Source of the DNA: Trifolium pratense
Lineage: Eukaryota; Streptophyta; Magnoliopsida; Fabales; Fabaceae
Reading direction: 5' to 3'
Assembly: GCF_020283565.1 (NCBI RefSeq)
Contig: NC_060059.1
Span: forward strand, 36,014,338-36,078,337
Length of the DNA: 64,000 bases
A model generated the notes under the pieces. The model had not been told where the DNA came from. It saw nothing but the letters and a program-made list of their open reading frames with translations, and did not search any database. Every line of letters begins with the position of its first letter. Position 1 is the stretch's first letter. The translations under genes and the position numbers were made by a program. Below are positions 1 to 13,497 of this stretch, in pieces.

Positions 1-157
1 TTCAAGTTTTTTAACTAAAAAAGGTTGTATTTAACATATTTGTTTAACATTTTAGTATTTTTTTTGTTTGTGCTAACTATATAAGATTGATTCTTCTGAT
101 CCTTTTCGCCTAATTTCCCACAAGTATTTTACAATTTTAGGTTTGTTTTTATATATA

Positions 158-460
158 CTTCTTCTGTCCCATATTATAAGCAAAACAAAATTTCACACTT
201 ATTAAGAAAAGTAAAATATGATAATTTGATGTATGACTTTTTTAGTTTTAAAGTTTCATGGGAAAATATAAAAAAGAATTTTTTATTGATTATTGATTAT
301 GGGAAAAAAATAGTAAATTAAATGCAATTTGAATTAAATTTAATGACAATATGTAAGAGTAAATTTTGAAAATGATAAAAGTAAATTTATTTTGCTTATA
401 ATTTGGAAAAGAAAGAAAAAAAAAGTGATTTGGTTTTGCTTATAATATGAACCGAGGGAA
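158..460. mobile_element. Stowaway-like MITE
   Basis: The two ends form a terminal inverted repeat that shares the core CATATTATAAGCAAAAC, and the element is flanked by TA dinucleotides at 156-157 and 461-462. About 300 bp long with no coding capacity. The TA target site and the 'tctgtccc' / 'gaaccgaggga' end style fit Tc1/mariner-derived MITEs. Confidence 0.75.
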
Positions 461-1345
461 TAGTTGTCTTACTATACCAATTAGTAATATATTCCCCTCA
501 TACTAGGAACCAACATTGTTGCCTTTTGCCATACAAAAAACATATTGGTTAAAAAACATGGTTATTTTAATCTAACACATGCATATTTTTTTTCCAACAT
601 ACTCCTAATTAAATTGCATATTTTTCTGTTTTAAAAAAATTGCATATTACTATGGTTCAATTGAATATGATTTAATACTTCCCTGTTCGTTTCATTTCTT
701 CCACCCCTTTTTTTTTTCCAAGACTTAACTCACCTCGCGCAGCCGAACTCTAAATTACTATGGTTCCCTTCCCATAAAAATCAAAACAAAAAAATTGATT
801 TTTTTTTATCAAGTTGTAAATACTTAATTTATTCTACATAAGTTTATTTTTTTTGTTTTAACCGTCAGTTTGCGGCCAATTGGACCGCCTAATTTGATTC
901 AGGTGTCAGTTTTGACACCAAGTAGTTCCATTCCTCTCCCGAGTGTTGGTACTGTAAAACAATCAATGCGAAAATGTTTTCTACATTATTTGGTAGTACT
1001 AATAAGCATCATCAATTTTAATTTGGTTCTCTTACTTTAAATATTTTCTTCACACGTCTTATTGATCGAAATTGTGTGGCTCTCATGTTTATGTTTACAC
1101 AATAATTTGTCAAAAAATAAATGCTTTTACACAATAATATTTGTAAAGTTATGATTTTTTTATTATTTTTATATCAGGTTTTTTTAGTTTTCACATCAGT
1201 ATCCAGTCCATTAGAACGCCTAATCTGAAACAGAGATCAATTATGACATCAACCTGACAAATATGTTAATTTTTTATTAATTATTAGAACTTTAGTACAA
1301 AAAAAAAATTAATATTTAAACATGTTTGTTTACCGTCATATTTTA
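461..1345. other. AT-rich intergenic DNA, no gene seen
   Basis: No plausible coding exon. Two diverged copies of a roughly 55-bp segment occur near 866-925 and 1193-1250 (shared 'cgcctaat.tga' and 'tgacacc/tgacatcaa' blocks). This stretch may be the body of the Helitron whose 3' end follows, but I could not place a 5' 'TC' end. Confidence 0.4.
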
Positions 1346-1375
1346 ACCCGTGCTTGGCACGGGTCCGGATACTAG
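1346..1375 (+). mobile_element. Helitron 3' terminus
   Basis: An 8-bp stem (ACCCGTGC, loop TTG, GCACGGGT) is followed after 7 nt by CTAG at 1372-1375 and a host T. This is the hairpin plus CTRR-T signature of a Helitron 3' end. The same 30-nt terminus recurs at 6949-6978, so it is a repeated family. The 5' end was not identified. Confidence 0.7.
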
Positions 1376-1964
1376 TATGTAATAAGCCAGACATATTTAC
1401 CTTTCTCTCTCCTCTCCTCATTCAACCTCATTCCTCACATTTAATGTTGATATACATATTAATTAAGAGAAGAAATACAATTATGAGTTTTAATGTCCAT
1501 TTTCTCACATTTTGAATTTAAAAATTATTTCCTTAATTTTCACGGAGCAATAAATGTGATATAATTTCAGTAATACATTTATTTCTAATTATGGTAAAAA
1601 TACGTTTTTCTTGGCAATAGAAGAAAAATTCTTATATTATTTGTGAATGAAAATCATACATAATGATGGATGAGATGTTTGAACTAATTTATTATCATAC
1701 GTTGTATTTTTGTTGATTTTTATGTATATGTTTTTTAATATTTTTACTTTTAATTTATACAATATACTTTTTTATGTGGTTTTGCATTGGTAGAATTTTG
1801 TGTTATGGTTCTTATTGTTAATTTGATGTAAATATACATGTTTTGATTTCCAGGGATTCCCATGGAGATTGATTTGTGGAGATAAAGTTGAGATTCATGT
1901 AACAAAATATATGCAACATTCATATTATTGAGGTACTATTATTTTGTGCAATTGTTTATTCTTC

Positions 1965-2166
1965 TATTTTTCCTACAATTATAATTAATCAAGTTATGAA
2001 GGACTAAACATATACTCGATTCATATATATATAAATATCACCATTTTATTTATGTGATAGGTATTATTTTTCCTACAATTATAATTAATCATGCTATTAT
2101 TTTGATATTGATTTATATTTACCAGCAATATGTAGATATCACCATTTTATTTATGTGATAGGTATT
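1965..2166. repeat. Two-copy direct repeat of about 101 bp
   Basis: The block 'ttttcctacaattataat' recurs about 100 bp downstream, and 'atcaccattttatttatgtg' does the same (2037 and 2139). The middles of the two units have diverged. No coding role is visible. Confidence 0.6.
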
Positions 2167-2845
2167 TCAGGTATAGTAATATCACTCTTTTTTTGTCTTT
2201 ATTTTTTTTTATTCACTTTCTCATCAAATTTTCCTCACATTAATTTTAATCTTCTTATACTTTTGTTTAATATATATTTTTTTCCAGCAACAACAATCAT
2301 AGGTATTCTCTTTTTCTCTTCACCTCTTTTGTGTGACTTATTTGTATGACATTTTTTTTTGTCTAATTTTTTATACATTTCTATCATAATTGAATACCCT
2401 GATTCGAGTGTTTGCAACGTGTATAACCTTAATACATGGTTTCTAATTTTGATTATAATTGTTTTCATTGTTTATTGCAGATTCATGATCCAGTAAAAAG
2501 ATAAGAATGTTATACCATCTATATATGTGATTGATCTGTGGTTTTTATATATTTATTTGGTCAAGATATGTTGTTTTTATTTTATATTGGTATTTCTAGA
2601 CATCTATATCTTTTTTTTTTTTGACAATAGACATTCATATCTTACATGTTAAGAAGATGAAATAATTACATGTAGTAGACATCTATATTAATGGACCTCT
2701 CTGTTATTGAGAAGATGAAATATTATATTTAACTTACATGTTTATTGAACCTCTCTATTGTTATAAAATAAAAATTTGGAACTCTCTATTTTTTTAATTC
2801 TTTTTATACGTATTTTTTCATCTCTCATTCTTTATTCTTTTGGTT

Positions 2846-2850
<5 letters not shown>

Positions 2851-2921
<71 letters not shown>
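2851..2921. repeat. (TA)n microsatellite
   Basis: About 35 uninterrupted TA units. The apparent YIYIYI open frame across it is an artefact. Confidence 0.95.
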
Positions 2922-2926
<5 letters not shown>

Positions 2927-5900
2927 TAAATTATTATTCTTTTATTATTAAAGCTTCAGTAAAAAAATGTAATTTCTAATTTATATAATTCTCTGTAAGC
3001 AATCATATATAAACCGATTTCATTTTTTCTCTCCTATATCATATGGCCTGATTAAAACAACCAACACATCTCCTTTGATTTTGCCTTCAATGAAATCTAT
3101 CTATATTTATAATCTATAAATCTATACATATGATAAAACCAGATTTATTTGTCTTTCTCTTTCCTCTTCTCATTTATTCTCATTCCTCATGCATTTGAAA
3201 TTTAATGTGATTATTAAAATTAATGACAAAAAAACAATCTGTCCAAAGTGATGATAAAAAACGAAAATGGTACATGTAGAAAAAGTTGTCCAATGCAGTC
3301 CATTTGTATATTTTTTTGAACAACCAATTATCCGGTCCAGTCCATTTGCGTATTTTATTTCATTAAACCAAATTAATAAAATTGTTGACCACACACCATA
3401 TGTAAATATGATAATCTCAATTATCACATTAATTACATTCATGATTCTTGCATTTTTTTTTAAACGCATCATTGATTTATTTATTTAATGAAATAAAAGT
3501 CATTCCATTTGTTAGACCAATAATGTGTTTTTAATAAGGAAAAGTTTTTCTATAACATTAAACTGATATAAATACAAATAATAAAATGACTTAAAAATTT
3601 ATTTGAATCTTTTTATGACAAGAAAAAAGTTGTCTAAATATAGCAATAGCAATAATAATGGTAATCAATATAATTATGTAATTATGTAATTAAAGAATGA
3701 CATAAAAAAAAGCTGTACATATGAGAAATATATGCCATTAAAGACTAAGAAATTAATGAATGATGAATATACATAACCGATAAAATAAGAATTATTCTTA
3801 CTATTAAAACAATTTAAAATAAGAATTATTATTAGTCATTGCAATTGTAATAGGATAAAAAAAATGATTGTAAACATGTTTATTAAAAAAAAAGTGTGAT
3901 ATCCTCTTTTAATTTATTTTTAAAAATTGAGAAGCTTTATACGATTGTGTTTATAATTCAAAATTACAAATTTAGAAAATGACTAATATTGTACAGATTT
4001 ATTTGTTAGTATTTATTTACACTTTTAATTTTAAGATATTTCATCCATAAATCAGGGAAAATAATTAATGTGATTATTTGATGTCTTTATGTTCTTTTTT
4101 TTTTTTTTATTCTCATATCTTATTTTTCTTGCAAATATATGATGTATTTTTTTTTATCAGTATTTACTCCCGATTTTTTTTTTTTATTATGATTTTGTCA
4201 ATATCATGTTTTATATTGGATTTAATCATCTGTTATATTTCATTTGCAGATATGTAAAAAGAATGTGAAATGACTCAATTAAGATCAAGATAATTGCAAT
4301 TGAGGAGAAAATTGATTTATTTTTTATTAGGTTAGAATTATTTTCCGTATTATTTTTTATTTATTTAGAGTAGACCACCAAAGAGGAGAAAAGGCGATAT
4401 AATTTCTCATACTCCTTTATTCTTTTATATTTGGTTAGTTAATCTTTATTGTTAATTTCTTTCAAAACTTGAATGTGATTTATTTGATCCAACTTTTTTT
4501 TTTTTTGCAGATGATTCAAGGTTTATTTTTGGTACTTTCAATATTTTTTTTATTGGCAGTTTCAAGATTCATAAACTATTGATTTTATTGTAATTAAATT
4601 TGAATTAATTAGAGTTTTGAAATGCTTACCTGAAATACAATTTTTATTGTTCATATGAATATGTTATAGAGTCGATTGAAATTTGATTTATCATTTAATT
4701 AGTTTTGTGTGTTTGTCACTTTTGGTTGATCTTATAATTGTAACATGGAAATTTGGATATTTTGTCCAAAAAGTTTATATAAGGGAAACATGAAGAAAAA
4801 AGTGTTTATGTGTCCAAAAAAAATAAGAAAAGTTTATATAAGGAAAACATGAAGAAAAAAACGGAAAAAGGTAATTAAACGGAGAAAATTAAAGTTTATG
4901 TGTGTAAATTTTTGTTTTGTACGTGGAATATTATTTAGAAGTTTCACTGCCAATTTCGATAAAAAAAAAAATTTCATTGTCACTCAATTGCTCAAGTCAA
5001 ATATAGAAATAATATATAGCTAGCGTATTAATATTACACTAACACAAAATTGGGCACACAAAGAAAAACACATAGTATAGTTTTTTAACAAAAGAAAATA
5101 ACAAGTCTACAAAAATATGCATTCTCACCGAACAAAATAAATTAATATGCATTAATTATGACAATAAAGAAATCTATAGATTCATACATTATTACGGGAT
5201 CTATTCTATTTTTGTAATATATATTATAGTTTGTATTTCTACTCATGTTAATATGAAGGACTATTTTTTTGTAATTTCTACGAAAACTTATATATCTATT
5301 AATATATATTAATATGAAGACCCATATTTTTTTTTTGTAATTTTTATGAAATCTATATTTTTATTCATATTAATACGATGACAATTTTTTTATATATATT
5401 AAGGAGACCTAAAATCCCAAAAGAAAAACAATTACATAGAAATCACTCGAGGGGTAGTGTTTTCCAAGAAATCAAAGTGAAATATAACCCTAATTTGAGT
5501 TGGACAAGCATAAAAAAATTACAACATACATCAATAGGGGCCTATTTTTTTATTGTAATTTATATGATAACATATATTTATACTTCTGCATATATTAATA
5601 TAAAGACCTATTTATTTTATAATTTTTACGGAATCTATATTTTTAGTTATATATTAATAGGGAGACTACTTTTTTTTAAAAGCGAAGGACCATTTTTTAG
5701 CGAAGGACCATTTTTATGTGCATAGATTTTACAGTCGTTCTACTATACTATAGTTCCTTTACTTTCTTTTTTTTTTAAAAAAAATTATAAGTGACAAAAA
5801 AAGATGATGTGGCAGCTGAGTCACTTAAGTGACTTACCACATCAGCATTGACTTGGTCAAAATTGACCTTTTGCAAAATGAGGTAAACATAGGGGACCAA

Positions 5901-6313
5901 AAATGCTATTTTGAAACATAGAGGGCCAAAATTGCAACTTTGCAAAACTTGGGCCAAAAGTGCAATATAGCCAAAAATTGATTATATTTTTTTTGACAAA
6001 AGGTAAGGGATTAATTTTAGACTCAACTAATTAAGTTTTTAAGTTCTCGCTTCTTTGCCACATGATGCGAATAACTCTAGCATGTGTTATACTTGAAATT
6101 CTCATATCCTCCACCTTATATGGACAAAATGATTCCACTTGACGAACATTAAAATGATCGTTTATGAAAATTTACTTAGTGGTCATAAATAAAAACATGA
6201 AAATTTGACTTTAAAGGTTCATGATAATTCCACTATTTATCTACAATTTTTCATTATTGACTTTTTACGACTATAAAGACATCTTTTATAATTTATATTA
6301 AAAAATTGCAAAT

Positions 6314-6938
6314 TTTATAAAGAGTTAAATAAATTTTTTATTTTTATAAATATCTCAAATTTCGTTTTTACTCTTTATAATTTTTTTTTAACAAATTTTG
6401 GTCCTCAAATATTTTTCGTAATAACTTTTAGTCTCTGCTTTTAAGTCAATTCATGTGTCTTATTTTTCGTAACGACTTTTAGTCTCTGCTTTTAAGTCAA
6501 CTCATCTTTTGTTAAAAATTCTAAACTTCAATAGGAGAATTTCGATAAATTTTTTAACAAAAGATGAATTTTTAAATGCCAATTTTTTTTTTTGACGAAT
6601 TAAGCGTCACAAACTTAAAAATTGATATTTAACTCATCCCATGCTAAAAACAATTAAAATTTTGCAAGATAGATTTCTATATATTTAATAAATATGACTG
6701 TGAAAAAAATTCAAAATTTCATCATTTTGAGATTCTTATAACAAAATAAACATAAATATCAATAAAAAAACTCTTTTAGAAATATAAAGAGTGCATATGA
6801 GTTGACTTAAAAACAAGAATCAAATATTGTGACAAAAAATATTTAAAGGACTAAAATATGTTAAAAAGAATACAGGGACTAAAAATAAAATTTAAAATAT
6901 TTATAGAGATGAAAAATTTCTTTTAACTCTTTTATAAA
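6314..6938. mobile_element. Foldback (MULE-like MITE) element
   Basis: The left and right arms are inverted copies over more than 150 bp. 'ataaagagttaaataaattt' on the left pairs with 'ttttaactcttttataaa' on the right, and 'ttttggtcct' pairs with 'aggactaaaat'. It lies immediately inside the Helitron 3' end at 6978, so it may have been carried by that Helitron. No target duplication was resolved. Confidence 0.55.
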
Positions 6939-6948
6939 TATATTTTTT

Positions 6949-6978
6949 ACCCGTGCTTGGCACGGGTCCGGATACTAG
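6949..6978 (+). mobile_element. Helitron 3' terminus, second copy
   Basis: Identical over 30 nt to the terminus at 1346-1375: 8-bp hairpin, 7-nt spacer, CTAG, then host T. Two identical ends in one window show a recently active or well-conserved family. The element body must extend left of this point; its 5' end is unresolved. Confidence 0.7.
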
Positions 6979-7758
6979 TTCACAAAGATATGAATCAGAT
7001 ACGGATATCATATTTAATTATCTAATGGGACGAATACAAATATTATACCATCCGCCTGTTGGTTGGATTATATTTCATTAATTCATTTGTATATATTTCC
7101 CTAATTAGTTATATAGATTCTAACCATTAATCAATATTATCACGTATTGTTCATCGTGCGTTTCCGTCCCCAAATAACGACGAGAGATCTATTGTACCTA
7201 TCAATCCCCGATCCCTAAGGTGATTAATCAATACAATAACATTAAAATCCAATACGTTGAGTTAATATTAAACCTAAATATATTCCTTGAGTTTAGAATT
7301 TAATAGCTATTATATTATCCTAGTTCAAGATTCAAAAGATATATATCTATAACAATTCAAATCCATAGATTAAAACAATAACAAGATAATATCAGATATT
7401 AATGAATAACTAAAATCATATATAACATCATGATCAAAAGAAACACATATTAATAGAGTAATTTACACCTAATCTCAACAAAAGAGAGATTATCTACTCA
7501 TTTTCGTTATAATTTTACAAAAAATTAAGAAGATGAACAAACATATCAATGACAATTCCTCAACAATTGTTGTGTATCCTTGAATCTGGCTCATGGGTCT
7601 CTCCATACGTTCTTTCCTCCGTTCTAATGTAAGAATGAATGATTATGCCACTTGACTTCCAATTGATTTGCATCGCCTCTGTTTCTTTCTTACCACTTGA
7701 TTGGCTTTTCTTCATTCTTTAATCTTCTATATTTTCTTGTTTTTCTTTTTCTTTTACA

Positions 7759-7837
<79 letters not shown>

Positions 7838-8700
7838 CAATAATATATATAACTAATAAATAATATATATTATCTATTATAAAGTAGATAGGAGATATAT
7901 CAACATATTTACTATAATATTAAGTTAATAAGTGTCTTTAATTTAAATCACTTATAAGTAAAATTGAAACTTATCATTAATCTTATAAAAACCAACAATA
8001 ATGAGTGAAAATTGTTAAAATACTAATTTGCTAGTAAAAACTAATATTTACAAATAGTTGAAGGTTTTACATCAAATTGCTTATAAAATAAGTTAATAAG
8101 TGCTAGTAAAACTAGTAAAGACTAATAAAACTAGTAAAACTAGTAAAACTAGTAAAGACTAATACTTACAAATAGTTTAGCATTTTTCATAATTTTATTG
8201 TGTTTTTTCTCTTCTCACTATTTTATCTTTTGCTTGTGATTTTATTGTCTTCCCACTTTATTGATTACTTAATTTATTTTGCTTCAAACATCTAGTTTTA
8301 TTGGTGTGATTATCGTGAAATTCACAACAACTACCTTCCTAGAAAAGCGACGTAAATAAAATTAGTGTCCAACATTTTTTTTTACCTCCAACGTAGATAT
8401 AGATGATGATAAACATCACATGCAAGTGAGAACAATATATTTATTCATTTAGTGAAAAAAAAAAAAGATATTTATTATTGCATTCTTTTATTTTCATCAT
8501 AGGATAACATGTTAAACTTCATTTATTCATACATTATATTATTACAACAACCAAAGTAAAACCTCATTTATTTTCACTAAGTGTATGAGGTTTGTGTAAG
8601 AGAGATGGGTGTGGGGAGAAAATAGACACAATATATTAACTAAAAAAAAAACTAGGAACACACTATTTTATATGTACAAAAAAACTTCTAATTAATAATA
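6979..8700. other. Intergenic DNA with simple repeats, no gene seen
   Basis: AT-rich sequence downstream of the dioxygenase gene. It contains a (TA)n tract and, at about 8030-8175, a degenerate short tandem repeat built on 'actagtaaa' with two copies of 'acttacaaatagtt'-like sequence. No exon-like frame. Confidence 0.55.
7762..7832. repeat. (TA)n microsatellite
   Basis: About 35 TA units without interruption. Confidence 0.95.
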
Positions 8701-11700
8701 TTACACTAGCTTAATTTGATCAAGTGATGACTGTACATCGATCTCATTGCCCCCATTTGCTTCCAAGGATTCTTTATAGGTCATTCCAATGTAATTTTGT
8801 GGATTTTCATCATCAACAAATTCTGTAGCTGGGACAATAAATTTGTCTAGAGAAGGTCCATGAAGAGTAACAATAGAGATCCTTTGCACTTTGTTGTTGT
8901 TAACAATAACTCGGTGAACATGACTCTTATATTTGCCATTGGTCAAGATCTACAGTAAAACAAGTTATTTAGAGAAGAAGTGGTATTCAAAAGACTAAAG
9001 TCATCAAAAAAAAAAAAATTAAGCATAAAGTCATCAAATTTGATTCTTCTTTTTTTGGTCAAACTAATAGTCTATTAGCAAGCATCATATATATTAAATG
9101 TAAGTGGAGAATTGCAGGTTCAAATTAAACATGTTACCGGTGTCAGAATATTTATAAAATCAGGACAAAATTTTAATTTTGTCCTAAACTAACCCCTAAA
9201 ATACCAAATATTTTTACTAAACTTGGACAAGTGTCTCGGATGGCCGGGCTGTATATCCACCCATGTGCGTCCCAATACATTAAATATGTTTGAAGCTATT
9301 TACCGGACTCAAATTTGAATCTTCTAAGAGTGATTATTTTGTTAGTAAAAATGTAAGTGCATATCAATTAATTAATCAATTTAGATTTGTTCGCTGCTTA
9401 TAAACAAAAATTGTTTTATTCGTCATTAAATGATATTACTCTTTTTATAGTCGAAAGTAAATTATTTATTTTAGAAAAGTTAGATACATCTTGTTTACAA
9501 ATTAAAGGAAATTAAATTTTAATAAAAAGTACCTCAAGATGATCACCAAGCTGGATGAGTATAGCATGATGAGGAATATAAACATTAATCCACTTTCCTT
9601 TATGTGTTAGAATTTGAAGACCCCCATTTACATCTTGCATTAGTGTGACCACAAAACCAGGATCAGTGTGATTGGGGAGACCAACAGCACCCTTAGCTTT
9701 AGTATTAGGTGGATAAAGATTCATGGCCATAACATCAAACCCTGAATTCATGTTGAATGCGTTCTCTATATAGTTTTCATCAAACCCTAAATTTGTTGAC
9801 ACTGCTTTTGCTAATCCAGCTACAATTTTTCTCATTTCTTTGTTATATTCTTCTACAATTTTGCTGATGCACAAGATGACCAAAAGTACAATGAAATTAA
9901 ATAATGTAACATTATTACAAGGTTTGTCTAATATGAACCTCCTAAAATTGATTCAATATTTACTATTTTTAATAAAAAATGAATTTTATAATAATAAAAA
10001 CCGAAGAATGAAAATAATATTTTATAAAAATTTAAAATAAATAAGTTCATCTTCGATTTGGGTCCATATTGGATAATCCCCTATAATCCCTATAAAATAT
10101 TTAATCTTTCTAAAGTAAAAATAAATAAAAATTAATTGTCGATTTTTTTTTCCTAAAATATTTTTCATCAACACTTTTAATACACCGAATTTCACCACAT
10201 AGAATAGTTGCATAAATGGCAATAGATTCGTCCCTTCATGTGTTTTCTTTAGAATTTAAACAACATTCACTTGATTGTTTTGAAAAATTTGACGATTTTT
10301 TTTATCTTAATTAATAAAAATATGTGTTTATAAATCAGAAACCTTCTACGTCATTAAAAAAAATTCACGTGGCAAGCACTTCAGGGACTTTATTTGCCAC
10401 ATTTTGGGATTTAACAACAGAGTGAATGTTGGGATTTAAAAGTATTGACAAAAAATATTAAGAGACTAAGAATCGAGAATATTTTTATAAAGATTAAAAA
10501 TAAAAATTTTAAAAAATTTATTAGGATTAAAAATTTATTTAATCGCATTAGTATTTTATGTATACCTGAGACTTATTGTTGGCTTGGAAGAAGCAGCTTC
10601 ATCTTGAGGATGTGCAATAACTTTGAGATATTCTCTATTTTCCCCATCATTAGCAGTTAGGCCCCATCGGATTTTATCTGATGAACCCTTTTTACTGTAG
10701 ATTCTTCTCTCATCAATTGTTGTTGGATCAAAGTAATTAGAAACTCCTTTAAAAACATTTTTGAGTGCATCATCTTGTATGGTATGGTTTACCAGCTGCA
10801 AGTACAATCCAGTAAAAATAAACATATATTAAAAGTTTGTTACATGTAGAGCCGTCCCAAAAATGACTAATATGCTCAAAATTTCTTAATATAACTTTTA
10901 CTTTTAAAGTTGTAGTATAACTTTTAATATTTTTTTTTTTAAACTTTTTTTAAAGTTGTAAAAAATTGATTGGTGCACAATGAATTTGTCAAAATTATAA
11001 TAATCCGCGTGTAATTTTGATAACATTTATACTTTATAGTTTAAGAGCTTCTATGATGCCGTCTGAAAAAAGGGGATTTATCATAACCCTAGCTCTAGGT
11101 ATTCTCTGAAATACATCAAGAATCTTCAATCCCCTAATTAAACACAACATCCTCCTTAGGTATAGTAACAGAAAAACTATCAAATTAAGAAAAGACTTAA
11201 ATAATTAAGAAAAACACTTAAATATTTAAAAGAAAACCTTTTTTATTGAAGCTCTTAAAAGTGATTTTTTAAAAAATATTTAAAGAAAAAATTGTTAAAA
11301 ATAAATAAATTCCTTTGAAAACTTACCTATTTATTTTAATTATATATATATATACACACGTGATTTCTTTGTATTTGGTTATAATATGCACAAAAAATTC
11401 AGAAGAAATAATTAAAAGTGATTTTATGAGCAACCAAAAAGGTAGATGGTACAATAAAAAAAAAGGGTTGTTGTTATTTCAATTTATTCTTGTTAAAAAA
11501 ATTTACATGATTTTTTAATTTTTTTTTAATGATTTTTATGTATTTATATTAATGGTTTTAAAGCCATTGTTTGTAAATATGCACTAAATGAAATTCTAAT
11601 AAATTTACCGTGATACCAATTATACACTATAAATAGTTAAATACTATATATAAATCGAGTTTGATCGATGGAGAAACTTACATAGAAGAAGCCATATTCC

Positions 11701-11933
11701 TCACATGCCTGGCCAAGCAATTCAAGGGCAATAGATCTTTGATAAGTGTCATGAGATAATAATAGAGAGTAATCAATTGTGGGTATTTCATCATCACAAG
11801 CTAAATAAGCATCACTATGGTGATGATCTCCTAATGCCTCATTTGGTGAAGCATTGGAATAAATTGGCGCAGCTTCAAATTCAGGTTGGAAATTGTGTGT
11901 TTTGGATACAAATGATGTCATTATTTCTGCCAT
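8701..11933 (-). CDS. 2-oxoglutarate/Fe(II)-dependent dioxygenase (DMR6-like type)
   Basis: Four exons rebuilt from splice sites: 11682-11933, 10566-10795, 9533-9863, 8701-8949. All junctions are GT/AG and the total is 1062 nt, giving 353 residues, the usual length for plant soluble 2-OG dioxygenases. Exon 1 carries the N-terminal DIOX_N region (DEIPTIDYSLL, then ACEEYGFFY), and exon 2 continues LVNHTI. The catalytic 2OG-FeII domain shows the iron ligands H and D in NHTDPGF (exon 3) and the distal H in HVHRV (exon 4), with the 2-oxoglutarate-binding R-x-S as RIS. GDHLE / ILTNGKYKS joins exactly across the last intron. The family oxidises small molecules using O2 and 2-oxoglutarate in the cytosol. 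Members include flavanone 3-dioxygenase and the salicylate hydroxylases DMR6/DLO; the substrate cannot be read from sequence. Apparently intact. Confidence 0.9.
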
Positions 11934-13497
11934 TTGAAATATAAAGAGAGCAATTAATTAAACTTTATCCTTTATCTGTAAACTTGATGTGCAATATCAT
12001 TTGTGCAATATTATCTACCTATATATAGGCGTGGGTGTGAAAATAGAGAGTTTATAGTTCATTGTTAAAAGACGACCAAACCACAAGTTGTCAATTTTTA
12101 TTTTTTTTAAATACACAGCATGGCATTTGATATTACTTAATGAAGGTATAATGATTTTTTTCACATGTCATTATTATTTGGGATTCATATGCTATAAATG
12201 TTTAAGGGATTAGACTTCTACAACATGGAATTTTGGCTAAAAAAAATTTCTACATCTTTTGTTTGACGTCGACACACCTCGAATAAGATATATTATCTTT
12301 TATGGAGAAAATTTATGAGAAGAAAAAGAAATTATTTATTTCTTAAAAATGGACGAACTAATATTATTATTTTATTTTTTGGCGTAAATCGGATATTCTA
12401 TGCTCACAACTATAGAAACTAATTCCTTAAATCTTATGGAACTCAAATATATATGTGACAAACTCATCTTAAGAATTTTAACATTATTGCAATCCTAAAT
12501 TACGGAAGATAAAGTAATATTATTTTAATGTTGAAAGGAAGACAAACTAATGTGTGTTTTTTATTGACAAGGACAAACTAATGTTAGGTACATGGAATCC
12601 AATTAAACTTGTAAAAAATTGTCAAGCCAGTTTTTTCTGTTAGTTGTTAAGAGTAGAAGTTAGCTCATAATAATTTGAATAGTTCACATTAAATTAAAAA
12701 TAAATAAAATGACAATCAATCAACAAACAAGGGATTTGTAGTAGAGGTTCATCTACGGTTCAACATCCGTGTATTGGGGGGAACGGATAAGCTCGAAGGA
12801 ACACGCGTCCTCACCGTGAGGAGCACGTGGGGAAAATGTGCGTGCTGACGTGGACGGGGAGGCCACGTCCTATTCGGCCATCCTCATCATGCCTAGCAGG
12901 AGTGGATTGGGACTGTCCTAGGCCCAGTGCAGAACAAATTCTATTTGTATCGTTAAGCAATTTTTTCAATTTCTTCATTGTTATAAAGTAATTAGTAAAT
13001 ATTGAAATCATGAAATGGTACATTCAACATTTTCATGAGTTTTTGTCTGAAATGAATAAGAATTTATAAAGTTGCGCGCGTTTTTAAAGAATGAAATTAA
13101 TGTGTTAATATTATATTATCCCTAAAATGTTATTGTCTGAGTTTTACGCTAAAGATTGTTCCTTCTCTGTTGATGAAACTTGTTTATGTGCTTGTTGCAG
13201 ATAATGCTTTGGGAATCCCCTTCCATTGAGAGTACTGATCAGTAGTTGATTTTCAGTTTCTTTTTGTTTCTCCTTTTCTTCTCTTACCCTAAATAATTGA
13301 TTAAAATAAAATAAATATTTTACAATAAAATACATATAACTCGAAATACAATTAAAAGAAGACAAGTAGAAGGCATTCCTCTAGTAACAAATAAATAATA
13401 GTATTATGAGTATGACGAGTATATATTTAACAACCATAACGTGTATCTACTCATGAATAATATGCATGTTGGCTTAAATGAATATATATCACACGTA
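11934..13497. other. Intergenic DNA upstream of the dioxygenase
   Basis: Mostly AT-rich. One GC-richer island (about 12740-12930) has no recognisable domain. A minus-strand frame at 13144-13290 reads like protein (charged REEKEKQKETENQ, then LNGRGFPKHY) and could be a stray exon or gene fragment, but it lacks partners and I do not call it a gene. Confidence 0.35.
12019..12028 (-). promoter_or_regulatory. Probable TATA box of the dioxygenase gene
   Basis: CTATATATAG, about 90 nt upstream of the ATG at 11933, at a sensible distance for a plant core promoter with a short 5' leader. The motif is palindromic, so orientation is inferred from the gene. Confidence 0.5.

Larger units (their letters stand above)
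1376..6313. other. AT-rich intergenic DNA, no gene seen
   Basis: Nearly 5 kb of AT-rich sequence. The open frames here (for example 3170-3488 and 5378-5725) are short, low in complexity and show no domain. Isolated 'ttgcag' acceptor-like motifs near 2475, 4245 and 4505 have no coding exon attached. The right end of a MULE-like MITE (paired 'ggggaccaaaaatgc', 'gggccaaaattgc' blocks ending in 'gcaatatagcc') lies at about 5780-5982. Confidence 0.5.

Noticed and set aside
2776..2979. Open frame with a long YIYIYI run
   Set aside because: Produced entirely by the (TA)n microsatellite.
5378..5725. 115-codon plus-strand frame
   Set aside because: Low complexity, tied to imperfect repeats ('agcgaaggaccattttt' twice); no recognisable domain or splice context.
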